From Vulcanimicrobiota bacterium (lineage in GTDB: Bacteria; Vulcanimicrobiota; Vulcanimicrobiia; Vulcanimicrobiales; Vulcanimicrobiaceae), in assembly GCA_027307235.1 (NCBI GenBank), contig DAHUXH010000004.1:1-64000 (forward strand): a stretch of DNA of 64,000 bases, read 5' to 3'. Position 1 is the first letter of the stretch, and every line of letters begins with the position of its first letter. The notes under the pieces were generated by a model that was not told the DNA's origin, did not search any database, and worked only from the letters and a program-made list of their open reading frames with translations. A program made the translations under genes and the position numbers. This document shows, piece by piece, positions 57,243-64,000 of the stretch.

Positions 57243-59639
57243 GTGCGCGCATCGGTGCGCGTCGTCGACGTGCTCGCGACGATACGATCGTCCCGCTTCG
57301 ACGTCCCGCTCTCGTATGACGCGGGTGACCTTGCGTTACGCGTGGGCGACGTGGTGCGCGTGCCGCTCGGCAATCGCGACGTCTTCGGATTTGTGGTCGC
57401 GGACGTGCGTGAGGAGCCCGTGACCGATCGCGCCCTCAAGCCGGTGCGCGAGCGATGCGACGTGCCGCGCGCGTTCGATGAATCGGGGCTCGCTCTCGCG
57501 CGATTCGTTGCCGATGCTTACCTGTGCACGCTCGGTGAGGCGCTCGGCGCGGTGGTGCTGGCCGATGCGGTTCCGCGCGTCGTGGAACGATTCGAGCCGG
57601 TCGCGGACGCGGGCACGCTCCCCGATACCGCCGTACCGGCTCGCTTTCAAACCTTCGTTCGCGAGGTCTTCAGCGACGGGTTCGCACTCGAAGCGTTGCT
57701 GCGCCATCCCGAAGCACGACGTATCGGCGACCGGCGCACCCTGCTGCGCTACGTTGCGACGTTGCAGCGCAAGAATGTGCTGCGTCGCGTGCGGCGCTTC
57801 CCCGGACCGAAGACGCACGAGTATCGTGTGGCGGTGCTCGACCTCGGCGATGCAAGCGTGCGCGGTCCCAAAGCGAATGCGCTCGTCGACTTCGTTCGCG
57901 CGCAGCGCGGCGTGCCGCGCGCCGATGCCGTGCTCGCCGGGTTTTCGCGCGCGATCATCGCCCGCGCGCTCGCTGCCGGTGCGCTCGTCGAACGTGCCGT
58001 CGACGCCCGCGCGCGCCGGGTTTCACGCTCGGCGACATTGCCGCCGCACGTGCCGACCGGCGAACAATCCGCGGCGATCGATCGCGTGTGCGCGCTCCTG
58101 GCAGCGCAGTCGTTCGGCGAAGTCCTGCTCTTCGGTGCGACCGGAAGCGGAAAGACGCTCGTCTATCTCCATGCGATAGCAGGCGTCGTGCAGGCCGGCG
58201 GCCGTGCGATCGTCTTGGTGCCCGAGATATCGCTGACGCCGCAGACCGCGCGCCGCTTCGAGGACGCCTTCGGCGAGCGGGTCGCGGTCCTGCATTCCGC
58301 GCTCTCCGATCGTGAGCGCTTCGACGCCTGGCAAGCGTGCGCACGCGGCGAGATCGACGTGGTCGTCGGCGCGCGCAGCGCGGTGTTCGCGCCGCTTCCC
58401 GACGTGAAGCTGATCGTGGTCGACGAGGCGCACGAAACGTCCTATAAACAGGACAATGTGCCGCGCTACAGTGCGGTGGCGGTCGCGCGCGAGCGGATGC
58501 GGCGCAGCGGCGGCGTGCTCGTGCTCGGAAGCGCGACGCCCTCGCTCGAATCTTACGCGCTCGCGAAGGCTGGGCGCATCGAGATGCTGACGCTGCGCGA
58601 ACGCGCGACCGGACAACCGTTTCCGTCGGTCCGGATCGTCGACATGAAAGCCGAGCTCGAAGCGGGCAACAAGCGCATCTTCTCAACGTCGCTGACGCAG
58701 GGCATGCACGATTGCCTGGCGCGTGGTGAGAAGAGCGTGCTTTTTGTGAATCGTCGCGGGAGCGCCCGCTTCGTGCTGTGCCGCACCTGCGGCCACGTTC
58801 CCGAATGTCCGCGCTGCAGCGTCACGCTCGCGGTGCATCGCGGCGAGAAGCTGCTGCGTTGCCACTACTGCGACTGGCAAGCCGCGCTCACCGGACACTG
58901 CCCGGCCTGCGGCGCCGACGCCTATCGCGAATTCGGGGTTGGCACGGAGCGGGTGGTGGAAGAGATCGCACGACTGTTTCCGCATGCGCGCGTGGTGCGA
59001 CTCGACAGCGATGCGGCAACGCGCATCGGCGACCACGCGCGCTTGCTCGCGCAGTTCGAACGTGACGGCGACATCTTGGTCGGCACGCAGATGGTGGCCA
59101 AAGGGTTGGATTATCCAACCGTCACGCTGGTCGGCGTGGTGGCCGCCGACATCGGATTGCACGTCGCCGACTTCCGTGCCGCCGAACGCACCTTCGCCTT
59201 GATCGCGCAGGTGTGCGGCCGCAGCGGACGAGCGCGTCCCGGCGAGGCGATCGTGCAAACCTACTCACCAACGCATCCCGCCGTGCTCTTCGCCGCACAG
59301 CACGACTACGAGGGCTTTGCTCGTGAAGAGCTTGCCGATCGCAAAGCTCTTGGCTTCCCGCCGTATCGCCGCTTGGTCTATGTCGGTGTTGCCGCCCGCG
59401 ATCGCACTCGCGCGCTGGCCGTGGCGCAGTCGTACGCCGATGTGCTGACGGGCGCATTCGACGGCGACGTTCTCGGGCCGGCGCCGCACCCGATCGCGCG
59501 ACTCAACGACGAATGGCGTTTCCGCATGGCGCTTCGCACGCGCACCATCGACGCGGCCCGAACCGCCATCCGCGAGAAGATTCTCCCGCTCGCGCACGCC
59601 GACCGCACCACGCGCATCGCTATCAACGTCGACCCGTAG
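57243..59639 (+). CDS. priA: Primosomal replication-restart helicase PriA
   Basis: Reloads the replisome at stalled forks. The 798-residue product has the N-terminal 3'-OH binding domain (VVDVLATIRSSRFDVPLSY), a winged helix, Walker A FGATGSGKT, DEAH box VVDEAHETSYKQ and GSATPSLES. The zinc cluster (CRTCGHVPECPRCSVTL, CHYCDWQ, CPACGADAYREFGVGTE) and helicase motif QVCGRSGRA follow. The frame runs back into aroB, but the first reasonable start is the GTG at 57243, 5 bases after the aroB stop. A GTG four codons later is also possible. Confidence 0.94.
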   Translation: MRASVRVVDVLATIRSSRFDVPLSYDAGDLALRVGDVVRVPLGNRDVFGFVVADVREEPVTDRALKPVRERCDVPRAFDESGLALARFVADAYLCTLGEALGAVVLADAVPRVVERFEPVADAGTLPDTAVPARFQTFVREVFSDGFALEALLRHPEARRIGDRRTLLRYVATLQRKNVLRRVRRFPGPKTHEYRVAVLDLGDASVRGPKANALVDFVRAQRGVPRADAVLAGFSRAIIARALAAGALVERAVDARARRVSRSATLPPHVPTGEQSAAIDRVCALLAAQSFGEVLLFGATGSGKTLVYLHAIAGVVQAGGRAIVLVPEISLTPQTARRFEDAFGERVAVLHSALSDRERFDAWQACARGEIDVVVGARSAVFAPLPDVKLIVVDEAHETSYKQDNVPRYSAVAVARERMRRSGGVLVLGSATPSLESYALAKAGRIEMLTLRERATGQPFPSVRIVDMKAELEAGNKRIFSTSLTQGMHDCLARGEKSVLFVNRRGSARFVLCRTCGHVPECPRCSVTLAVHRGEKLLRCHYCDWQAALTGHCPACGADAYREFGVGTERVVEEIARLFPHARVVRLDSDAATRIGDHARLLAQFERDGDILVGTQMVAKGLDYPTVTLVGVVAADIGLHVADFRAAERTFALIAQVCGRSGRARPGEAIVQTYSPTHPAVLFAAQHDYEGFAREELADRKALGFPPYRRLVYVGVAARDRTRALAVAQSYADVLTGAFDGDVLGPAPHPIARLNDEWRFRMALRTRTIDAARTAIREKILPLAHADRTTRIAINVDP

Positions 59640-59684
59640 GGCGTCGCCTCGCTGATCGTACGGCGTGCGGTCAAGGATCGCAGC

Positions 59685-60929
59685 TTACTCAGGGCGAGTC
59701 ACGTTGTTGATAGTGAGCGGTGTCGTCGGGAAGAGCAGTTGAGTGAGCAGCAGACCGGCGACAATTTGCACGGAACCGATCGCGGCGTTGGCCGCGAAGG
59801 TGAGTGATTGATCGATGTTCTGCTGGAAGGCGAAGAGTACGCTTTCGTAGCTCAAGCTCCCGGGAACCAGCGTGAGCAAGGCTGGAACCAGCATGATCGG
59901 CTGCGGGATGCGCACCAAGCGCGCGCCGAGATTGGCGACGATGCCGCACACGAAGGCCGAGCCGAACGCGCTGATCTCGTGCAGCGGTGAATTCGAGAGC
60001 ACATGCGCGGTCATGATCGCGACGAAGCTTGCGAGAAAGACCCACACCACGTCGCGCCGGCGCGCGTCGAGGTCGACGGCGAGACCGGCGGCCATGAATG
60101 CGATGGCAAGCAAGAGCCGCACGAACGTGACCGGCAGCGGCTCGATGCGTGCTCCGGCAAAAAGCGACGGCCCGACGACGGCGAGGCCGAGCAGCACGCC
60201 GCAACCGAGTGCGAGCAGCGTCGAGAGCACTTTCCCCAGACGCGCCACGCCCGCGACGAGATCGCGATTGGCGAGTTCGTGCAGCGCCTGCGTGAGCGAA
60301 TATCCGGGAAGCAAGACGACCACGCCGGCGATGATCGAGATATACGTGTTGGTCGGTCCGAAGAATTTGGCGAATTCGCCGACGATCACCGTTCCCACAA
60401 ACGCGGCGATCACTTCAAAGAGCCGGTCGACGATTCTGTTCTTGGCGGCGAATGCTGCGATGATGCCAGTCGTCAGACCAATGGAGGTCGCAACCACGAG
60501 TTCACGCGTTCCTCCGCCGAGCAAGAGCGCGACGCCGAGCGCGAGCATCGCGAGCGCGGGAATCTCGAGCCACGGTGCGATGCCGTGCATGCGCCGGTCC
60601 AAGGCGGAGAGCGCATCGGCCGCGTCGCGATAGCCGAGCGTGCCCGAGCGCACCCGATCGTAGATGTCGTTGAGATAGGCGATGCGCCGCAGGTTGACGC
60701 GTCCTGGACTCAAGCGCAAGAGCACGAGCTTCTGACGCCAGCGTGGTCCGATCGCGAGCGTGATGCTGGTCGGTGTCGCGAGAATCTGCAGCGGGAGCGA
60801 CATCGTCTCGGCGATCGCGTTGACGGTGGATTCGAGTTCGTTGGTCGCAAGGCCGGCGACGTGCAATTCGCGCGCGAGCGTTGCGATGAACACGGCTTGC
60901 GGATCGTCGGCGACTGCGGAGATCGCCAC
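59685..60929 (-). CDS. ThrE-type threonine/serine exporter family protein
   Basis: About 414 residues. An N-terminal soluble domain (FIATLARELHVAGLATNELE to ALSALDRR) matches the ThrE DUF1212 region. Some ten hydrophobic helices follow, including IIAGVVVLLPGYSLTQALHELANRDLVAG, here in shortened view VVVLLPGYSLTQALHELA, a family signature. It exports small amino acids or similar. The start is uncertain: a GTG at 60927-60929 is used. An in-frame CTG at 60951-60953 has GGGGAGG 5 bases upstream and would add 8 residues. It follows rpsT on the same strand. Confidence 0.85.
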   Translation of the reverse strand: MAISAVADDPQAVFIATLARELHVAGLATNELESTVNAIAETMSLPLQILATPTSITLAIGPRWRQKLVLLRLSPGRVNLRRIAYLNDIYDRVRSGTLGYRDAADALSALDRRMHGIAPWLEIPALAMLALGVALLLGGGTRELVVATSIGLTTGIIAAFAAKNRIVDRLFEVIAAFVGTVIVGEFAKFFGPTNTYISIIAGVVVLLPGYSLTQALHELANRDLVAGVARLGKVLSTLLALGCGVLLGLAVVGPSLFAGARIEPLPVTFVRLLLAIAFMAAGLAVDLDARRRDVVWVFLASFVAIMTAHVLSNSPLHEISAFGSAFVCGIVANLGARLVRIPQPIMLVPALLTLVPGSLSYESVLFAFQQNIDQSLTFAANAAIGSVQIVAGLLLTQLLFPTTPLTINNVTRPE

Positions 60930-60994
60930 GTCGTGCTGCGTCGGAACGTTCAGGTCAGCCTCCCCGGACGCGCCCGCGGAAAGAAGAACGCGAG

Positions 60995-61321
60995 CTACTT
61001 GCTCGCGGTTTTCTTCGACGTCTTTGCGGCGCTGCCGCTCTTGGACTTGGCTTTGGTTGATTTCACCGGCTTGACGGTCGTGGCCGCGGTTTTCATCGCC
61101 TTGGCGAGCCGCGACTTCTTGCGCGCCGCTTTGTTCGGATGGATCACGCCGCGCTTGGCCGCCTTGTCGAGCTGGCTCTCGGTCAGCCGCGCCGCTTCGG
61201 GATCTTGTGAGGCGGCGGCTTTCTTGAAGAGCGTCTTCAGGCGCGTCTTCGTGTCGAGATTTTGCGTCGTGCGCTTCGACGATTGCCGCACCCACTTCTC
61301 GGCGGCTTTGATATTCGGCAA
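60995..61321 (-). CDS. rpsT: Ribosomal protein S20, TTG start, Lys/Thr-rich tail
   Basis: A 108-residue 30S subunit protein (PNIKAAEKWVRQSSKR, then RGVIHPNKAARKKSRLAKAM). It starts at TTG (61319-61321), 9 bases after AAGGAG; no ATG exists in the right place. E. coli rpsT also uses UUG, as part of S20 self-control, so this may be a retained regulatory feature. The tail of about 25 residues rich in Lys, Ser and Thr is longer than in E. coli. A good promoter lies upstream. Confidence 0.95.
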   Translation of the reverse strand: MPNIKAAEKWVRQSSKRTTQNLDTKTRLKTLFKKAAASQDPEAARLTESQLDKAAKRGVIHPNKAARKKSRLAKAMKTAATTVKPVKSTKAKSKSGSAAKTSKKTASK

Positions 61322-61359
61322 AAGAGGTACTCCTTAGGCTGGTCCGGGCACGAGCGCGA

Positions 61360-61387
61360 GTATAGCACAGGCCCCAGGCCGGGTCCA
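61360..61387 (-). promoter_or_regulatory. Promoter of rpsT with extended -10
   Basis: On the minus strand, TGGACC (61382-61387), a 16-bp spacer and TATACT (61360-61365) preceded by TGC (extended -10). The predicted transcript starts about 30 bases before the TTG of rpsT. Confidence 0.65.
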
Positions 61388-61398
61388 GGCCCGAGGCA

Positions 61399-62277
61399 TC
61401 ACGTGGGATTGAGCAGCATGTGGCGGTAGCTGTCGTAGCGGCTGCGAGCGATGCGCCCGCCGGCGACGGCCGCGTGAACGCCGCAGTCCGGCTCTTGCAG
61501 GTGCTTGCAGTCGGTGAAGCGGCAATGGGCGGCCTGAGGGAATTCGACAAAGGCTCGCGTGAGATCGTCGTGCGTGACCGCGCCGAGCCCGAATTCATTG
61601 ACGCCGGGGCTGTCGATGAGGAAACCATCATTCATACGGTAGAGGCGCGCGGCCGTCGTGGTCTGCCGCCCGAGGCCGTGGCGCGAGACCTCGCCGACGA
61701 TCGCCTCGCCGCCCAGAGCGCGGAAGATGGAACTCTTGCCGACGCCCGAGTTTCCGGTCAGGAGCGCTCGGCGCCCGGCCAGAGCCGCGCGCAGGCCGTC
61801 GACGTTCCCACCGTGCTTGGGGTCGACCAGCACCACCCGGTACCCGATGCGCGCGTAGAGCGCCAGCAGCGCGTCGCGCACGGCCGGCTCGCCGAGGTCG
61901 GGCTTGGTGAACACCACCAGCGCCTCGATCTCATCTAAAGAGGCGAAGGCCAGCAACTGATCGAGCGTCAGCAGACGCGGCGGCGGATCGGCGAGCGCGG
62001 TCACGGTCACCAGCAGATCGACGTTGGCGGCCATGATCTTGGTTCGGCCGTCCACGCTGCGGCGCAGTAATTCAAAACGGCGCGGTGCGAGATGTTCGAC
62101 CACGACGCTGCCGTCTTCGAGAAGCCGGACCTCGGCTTCGTCCCCCGGGACCGGCATGGCACGCCGGCCGCTCGCGCGTCGCAACTGCGCGAGCCGGGGA
62201 AGCTGCTCGCCCTCAAGCGACACCCACGCGGCGTTCTTTCCGACCGAAACGACCAGCGCGTGCAGTTCTTCGCTCAT
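61399..62277 (-). CDS. rsgA: Ribosome small-subunit GTPase RsgA
   Basis: Checks late 30S assembly. The 292-residue protein has an N-terminal OB domain, then the circularly permuted G motifs in the order G4 (FTKPD), G1 (LTGNSGVGKSS) and G3 (IDSPGVNEF). A C-terminal zinc site (CRFTDCKHLQEPDCGVHAAV) closes it. ATG at 62275-62277 is used; a TTG two codons earlier is possible. It precedes rpsT on the same strand with 77 bases between, so two 30S-related genes are adjacent. Confidence 0.93.
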   Translation of the reverse strand: MSEELHALVVSVGKNAAWVSLEGEQLPRLAQLRRASGRRAMPVPGDEAEVRLLEDGSVVVEHLAPRRFELLRRSVDGRTKIMAANVDLLVTVTALADPPPRLLTLDQLLAFASLDEIEALVVFTKPDLGEPAVRDALLALYARIGYRVVLVDPKHGGNVDGLRAALAGRRALLTGNSGVGKSSIFRALGGEAIVGEVSRHGLGRQTTTAARLYRMNDGFLIDSPGVNEFGLGAVTHDDLTRAFVEFPQAAHCRFTDCKHLQEPDCGVHAAVAGGRIARSRYDSYRHMLLNPT

Positions 62278-62319
62278 TCGCAAGAGAGATGCGCAGCGAC
62301 GGCTAACGAACAGCCCAGC

Positions 62320-62655
62320 GTGTCCACCATCGTCCTCGCGGTTTCACTTCGCCCAAGCGAAGCCTGCCCGCTCGTTCAAGAAGCATTGTGCGGACCCGGT
62401 GCCCCGGTCGGTCTGGTTTCGTGCGTGCCCGACGGTACCGATCGCTTGCGCATCGAGTTCGCGCCCGACGTAACCCCGATCGAACTCTTCCTGCGCATCA
62501 TCGACGTGGAACTCCATCGTTTCGGCGGGAGCCGCACGGTCGAACCCATCGGCGAACTGCCCATCGACGTCCTGGCGGCGATTGCCGCTCGTGGATTGAT
62601 GACGCCGGACCTGACTGCCGGCCGCGTGCTCGAAACGTATATGGACGCACCATGA
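62320..62655 (+). CDS. Hypothetical protein coupled to cdaA
   Basis: GTG start; 111 residues, soluble and acidic. It opens STIVLAVSLRPSEACPLVQE and includes DGTDRLRIEFAPDVTPIELF and a C-terminal helix. I do not recognise a family. The strand-helix pattern could be a small ACT- or ferredoxin-like fold, which is only a guess. Its TGA overlaps the cdaA ATG, so it is made together with the cyclase. Divergent from rsgA, with 42 bases between the starts. Confidence 0.6.
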   Translation: MSTIVLAVSLRPSEACPLVQEALCGPGAPVGLVSCVPDGTDRLRIEFAPDVTPIELFLRIIDVELHRFGGSRTVEPIGELPIDVLAAIAARGLMTPDLTAGRVLETYMDAP

Positions 62656-63536
62656 GCATGATCGCACACTTGCTCGGATACTTCGGACCAACCGACGTTT
62701 TGGACATCATCGCAACCAGCGTGCTGATCTATTACGTGCTGTTGTTGATTCGCGGCACGCGCGCCGTGCAGATTCTGATCGGCGTGCTCGTGCTCGCCGG
62801 TTTGCTCGCGATCGCGTCGCTCTTGCACCTGCGCTTGCTCGGAACGATCTTGCAATTGATCGTCGTCGGCGCGGCGGTGACGCTGCCGATCGTCTTTCAG
62901 CCCGAGCTTCGCCGCGCGCTTGAGCAGATCGGCCGCGGCGGTCTGTTGCGGCTCGGAAATGACGAAACCAATGGATTGCGTACCGAAGACTTCGCGATCG
63001 CTGCCGTCGCGAAGGCGGCGTTCGCGCTTTCGCGCAGCCGTTTGGGCGCGTTGATCGTCATCGAGCAGCAGACCGGCCTCAAAGAATTCGTCGAAAGCGG
63101 CACGGTGCTCGACGCCAAGCTCTCGGCGGAGCTGCTGATCTCGATTTTCGGGCCGCGCTCGCCGCTGCACGACGGCGCGGCAATCGTCCGCGACAACCTC
63201 ATCGAAGCCGCCGGATGTTTCTTGCCCCTTGCGGAACAGTCGCTTGCCGAACGCGGACTGGGCACCCGCCATCGCGCCGCGCTCGGGTTGTCGGAGCAGA
63301 CGGACGCGGTGGTCGTTATCGTCTCCGAGGAGAGCGGCGGCATTCGCGTCGCACGCGAAGGCAAGCTGACGCGCCCGATCGAGGAAGAGCCGCGTTTGGT
63401 GCACTCGCTGCTCGCCGTGACGCGCGCGCCGCGCGGACCGCGCGAACTTCGTAACGACATCGTCGCGCACGTTCGTGCGCGTCTGCTCACACACCGAGAG
63501 AAACGTGCAGATCATCCGCAGGAACTTCACACTTAA
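62652..63536 (+). CDS. cdaA: Membrane diadenylate cyclase CdaA
   Basis: Makes cyclic di-AMP from ATP. The 294-residue protein has three N-terminal membrane helices (about 15-90), then the DAC domain. SPLHDGAAIV is the metal-binding DGA motif, and GTRHRAALGLSEQTDAVVVI the RHR/substrate motif; both are intact. About 40 extra C-terminal residues are Arg/His rich. The gene overlaps the ybbR-like gene, reproducing the widespread cdaA-cdaR order. c-di-AMP typically controls potassium and osmolyte uptake. Confidence 0.94.
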   Translation: MSMIAHLLGYFGPTDVLDIIATSVLIYYVLLLIRGTRAVQILIGVLVLAGLLAIASLLHLRLLGTILQLIVVGAAVTLPIVFQPELRRALEQIGRGGLLRLGNDETNGLRTEDFAIAAVAKAAFALSRSRLGALIVIEQQTGLKEFVESGTVLDAKLSAELLISIFGPRSPLHDGAAIVRDNLIEAAGCFLPLAEQSLAERGLGTRHRAALGLSEQTDAVVVIVSEESGGIRVAREGKLTRPIEEEPRLVHSLLAVTRAPRGPRELRNDIVAHVRARLLTHREKRADHPQELHT

Positions 63537-64000
63537 GGTTCTCGCGCTCGTGCTGGCGGTGACCGGCTGGGCGTATTTCCGCTTCGCGAATAATCCGGCG
63601 CTGGCCGCGCATTTCGATCAGCAACTCAGCGTTCCGATCGAAGCCGTCAACGTGCCGCTCGGCGAGGTCGCGCACTTCGATCAAAAGGAAGCCCTGGTCA
63701 CGGTGGACGCCAAGGCGGGTGAGTCTCCGGTGAAGCCCGATCAAATCAAAGTCGTGATCGATCTCGCCGGCTACACCGCGGGCGCGACCAACGCCGGCGT
63801 GCGCGTGATCGCGCCGGATGTGACCGTGCAATCGCTGAGCCCCGCGTCGATTCCGGTGACGATCGAAGACATCGTGCAGCGTGAAGTTCCGATCGCCATT
63901 CACTACCTCGATCAGCGTCCGAGCGTGGTCGTCGGCAAGATCGTCACCGATCCCTCGAATGTGACCTTGCGCGGCGGCTCGAATGAAATCGCGCAGGTGA
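63505..64000 (+). CDS. YbbR/CdaR-like regulator of CdaA, 3' end outside the window
   Basis: GTG start at 63505, inside the last 32 bases of cdaA. The first 165 residues are seen: a short basic start (QIIRRNFTLKVLALVLAVTG, an N-terminal anchor helix) and YbbR-type repeats (LSVPIEAVNVPLGEV; VVIDLAGYTAGATNAGVRV; REVPIAIHYLDQRP). YbbR domains face outside and regulate the cyclase in Firmicutes. glmM is the usual next gene and would lie beyond the window. Confidence 0.88.
   Translation, partial: MQIIRRNFTLKVLALVLAVTGWAYFRFANNPALAAHFDQQLSVPIEAVNVPLGEVAHFDQKEALVTVDAKAGESPVKPDQIKVVIDLAGYTAGATNAGVRVIAPDVTVQSLSPASIPVTIEDIVQREVPIAIHYLDQRPSVVVGKIVTDPSNVTLRGGSNEIAQV

Noticed and set aside
60003-61337. 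A 444-codon plus-strand open frame opposite the ThrE-like gene and rpsT
   Set aside because: Antisense to two recognisable genes, no domain, biased composition.
62376-63530. A 384-codon minus-strand open frame opposite cdaA
   Set aside because: Shadow of the clear cdaA frame; low-complexity Arg/Gln/Asp composition.
1-64000. CRISPR arrays, insertion sequences, further tRNAs or rRNA
   Set aside because: No regularly spaced repeats, transposase genes or other tRNA cloverleaves were found by reading; only tRNA-Ser is supported.

Overview
This is a 64 kb stretch of high-GC bacterial chromosome with tightly packed genes, many ATGA/GTGA start-stop overlaps, and frequent GTG and TTG starts. A PilQ-type secretin, a TolC-family outer-membrane channel and a MacA-like adaptor show that the cell has two membranes. 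The gene set combines an AdoCbl-dependent ribonucleotide reductase, two large ADOP-type permeases each led by a PadR regulator, a CdaA-YbbR c-di-AMP locus, EgtB, and a YtrA-type GntR/ABC module. This fits a little-studied diderm phylum such as Eremiobacterota (WPS-2), with Acidobacteriota or Armatimonadota as alternatives. That placement is inference from gene content; no 16S gene lies in the window.

Layout. 1-1.7 kb: a possible accessory edge with a truncated unknown gene, a coding-like scrap, and a two-part NTF2-like hypothetical gene. 1.8-7 kb: nrdJ, with a LexA/SOS-type palindrome and NrdR-like boxes in its leader, then divergent yqeG-aroE. 7-11.7 kb: an autoregulated GntR-ABC-permease operon that runs directly into three tandem paralogous secreted proteins. 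11.7-23.8 kb: mostly single metabolic and secreted genes (a hyicolysin-like pseudoprotease, tRNA-Ser, a Pro-rich lipoprotein, EAL protein, class II aldolase, half-length ALDH, histidine phosphatase, cytosolic cobalamin-binding protein, isocitrate dehydrogenase, GMC oxidoreductase, PD40 protein, EgtB). 23.8-32.5 kb: a minus-strand run hpd-deoC-aldh-PAS/GGDEF/EAL-egtB, facing a divergent pair (conserved hypothetical plus fahA); hpd and fahA are tyrosine/homogentisate catabolism enzymes.

32.7-43.6 kb: a complete, very compact type IV pilus operon: pilB, pilT, pilC, a SigB/SigF-class sigma factor, pilA, ccdA-like, a TPR protein, a short prepilin peptidase, then pilM, N, O, P-like and Q. A terminator-like hairpin lies in its leader. 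43.6-49.9 kb: a minus-strand tripartite exporter operon (padR, ADOP permease, MacA-like, MacB/LolD-like ATPase, TolC-like) with a clear promoter/operator. 49.9-52.9 kb: a second padR-ADOP pair with its own palindromic operator.

53-64 kb: a second PD40 protein, rhodanese, aroC-aroK-aroB-priA, a ThrE-like exporter, rpsT with a TTG start, rsgA, and a short hypothetical leading into cdaA-ybbR, the last cut by the window end. The most unusual items are the three-paralog secreted cassette, the sigma factor and thiol transporter inside the pilus operon, the dual SOS/NrdR control region of nrdJ, and the overlapping hairpins in front of tRNA-Ser.
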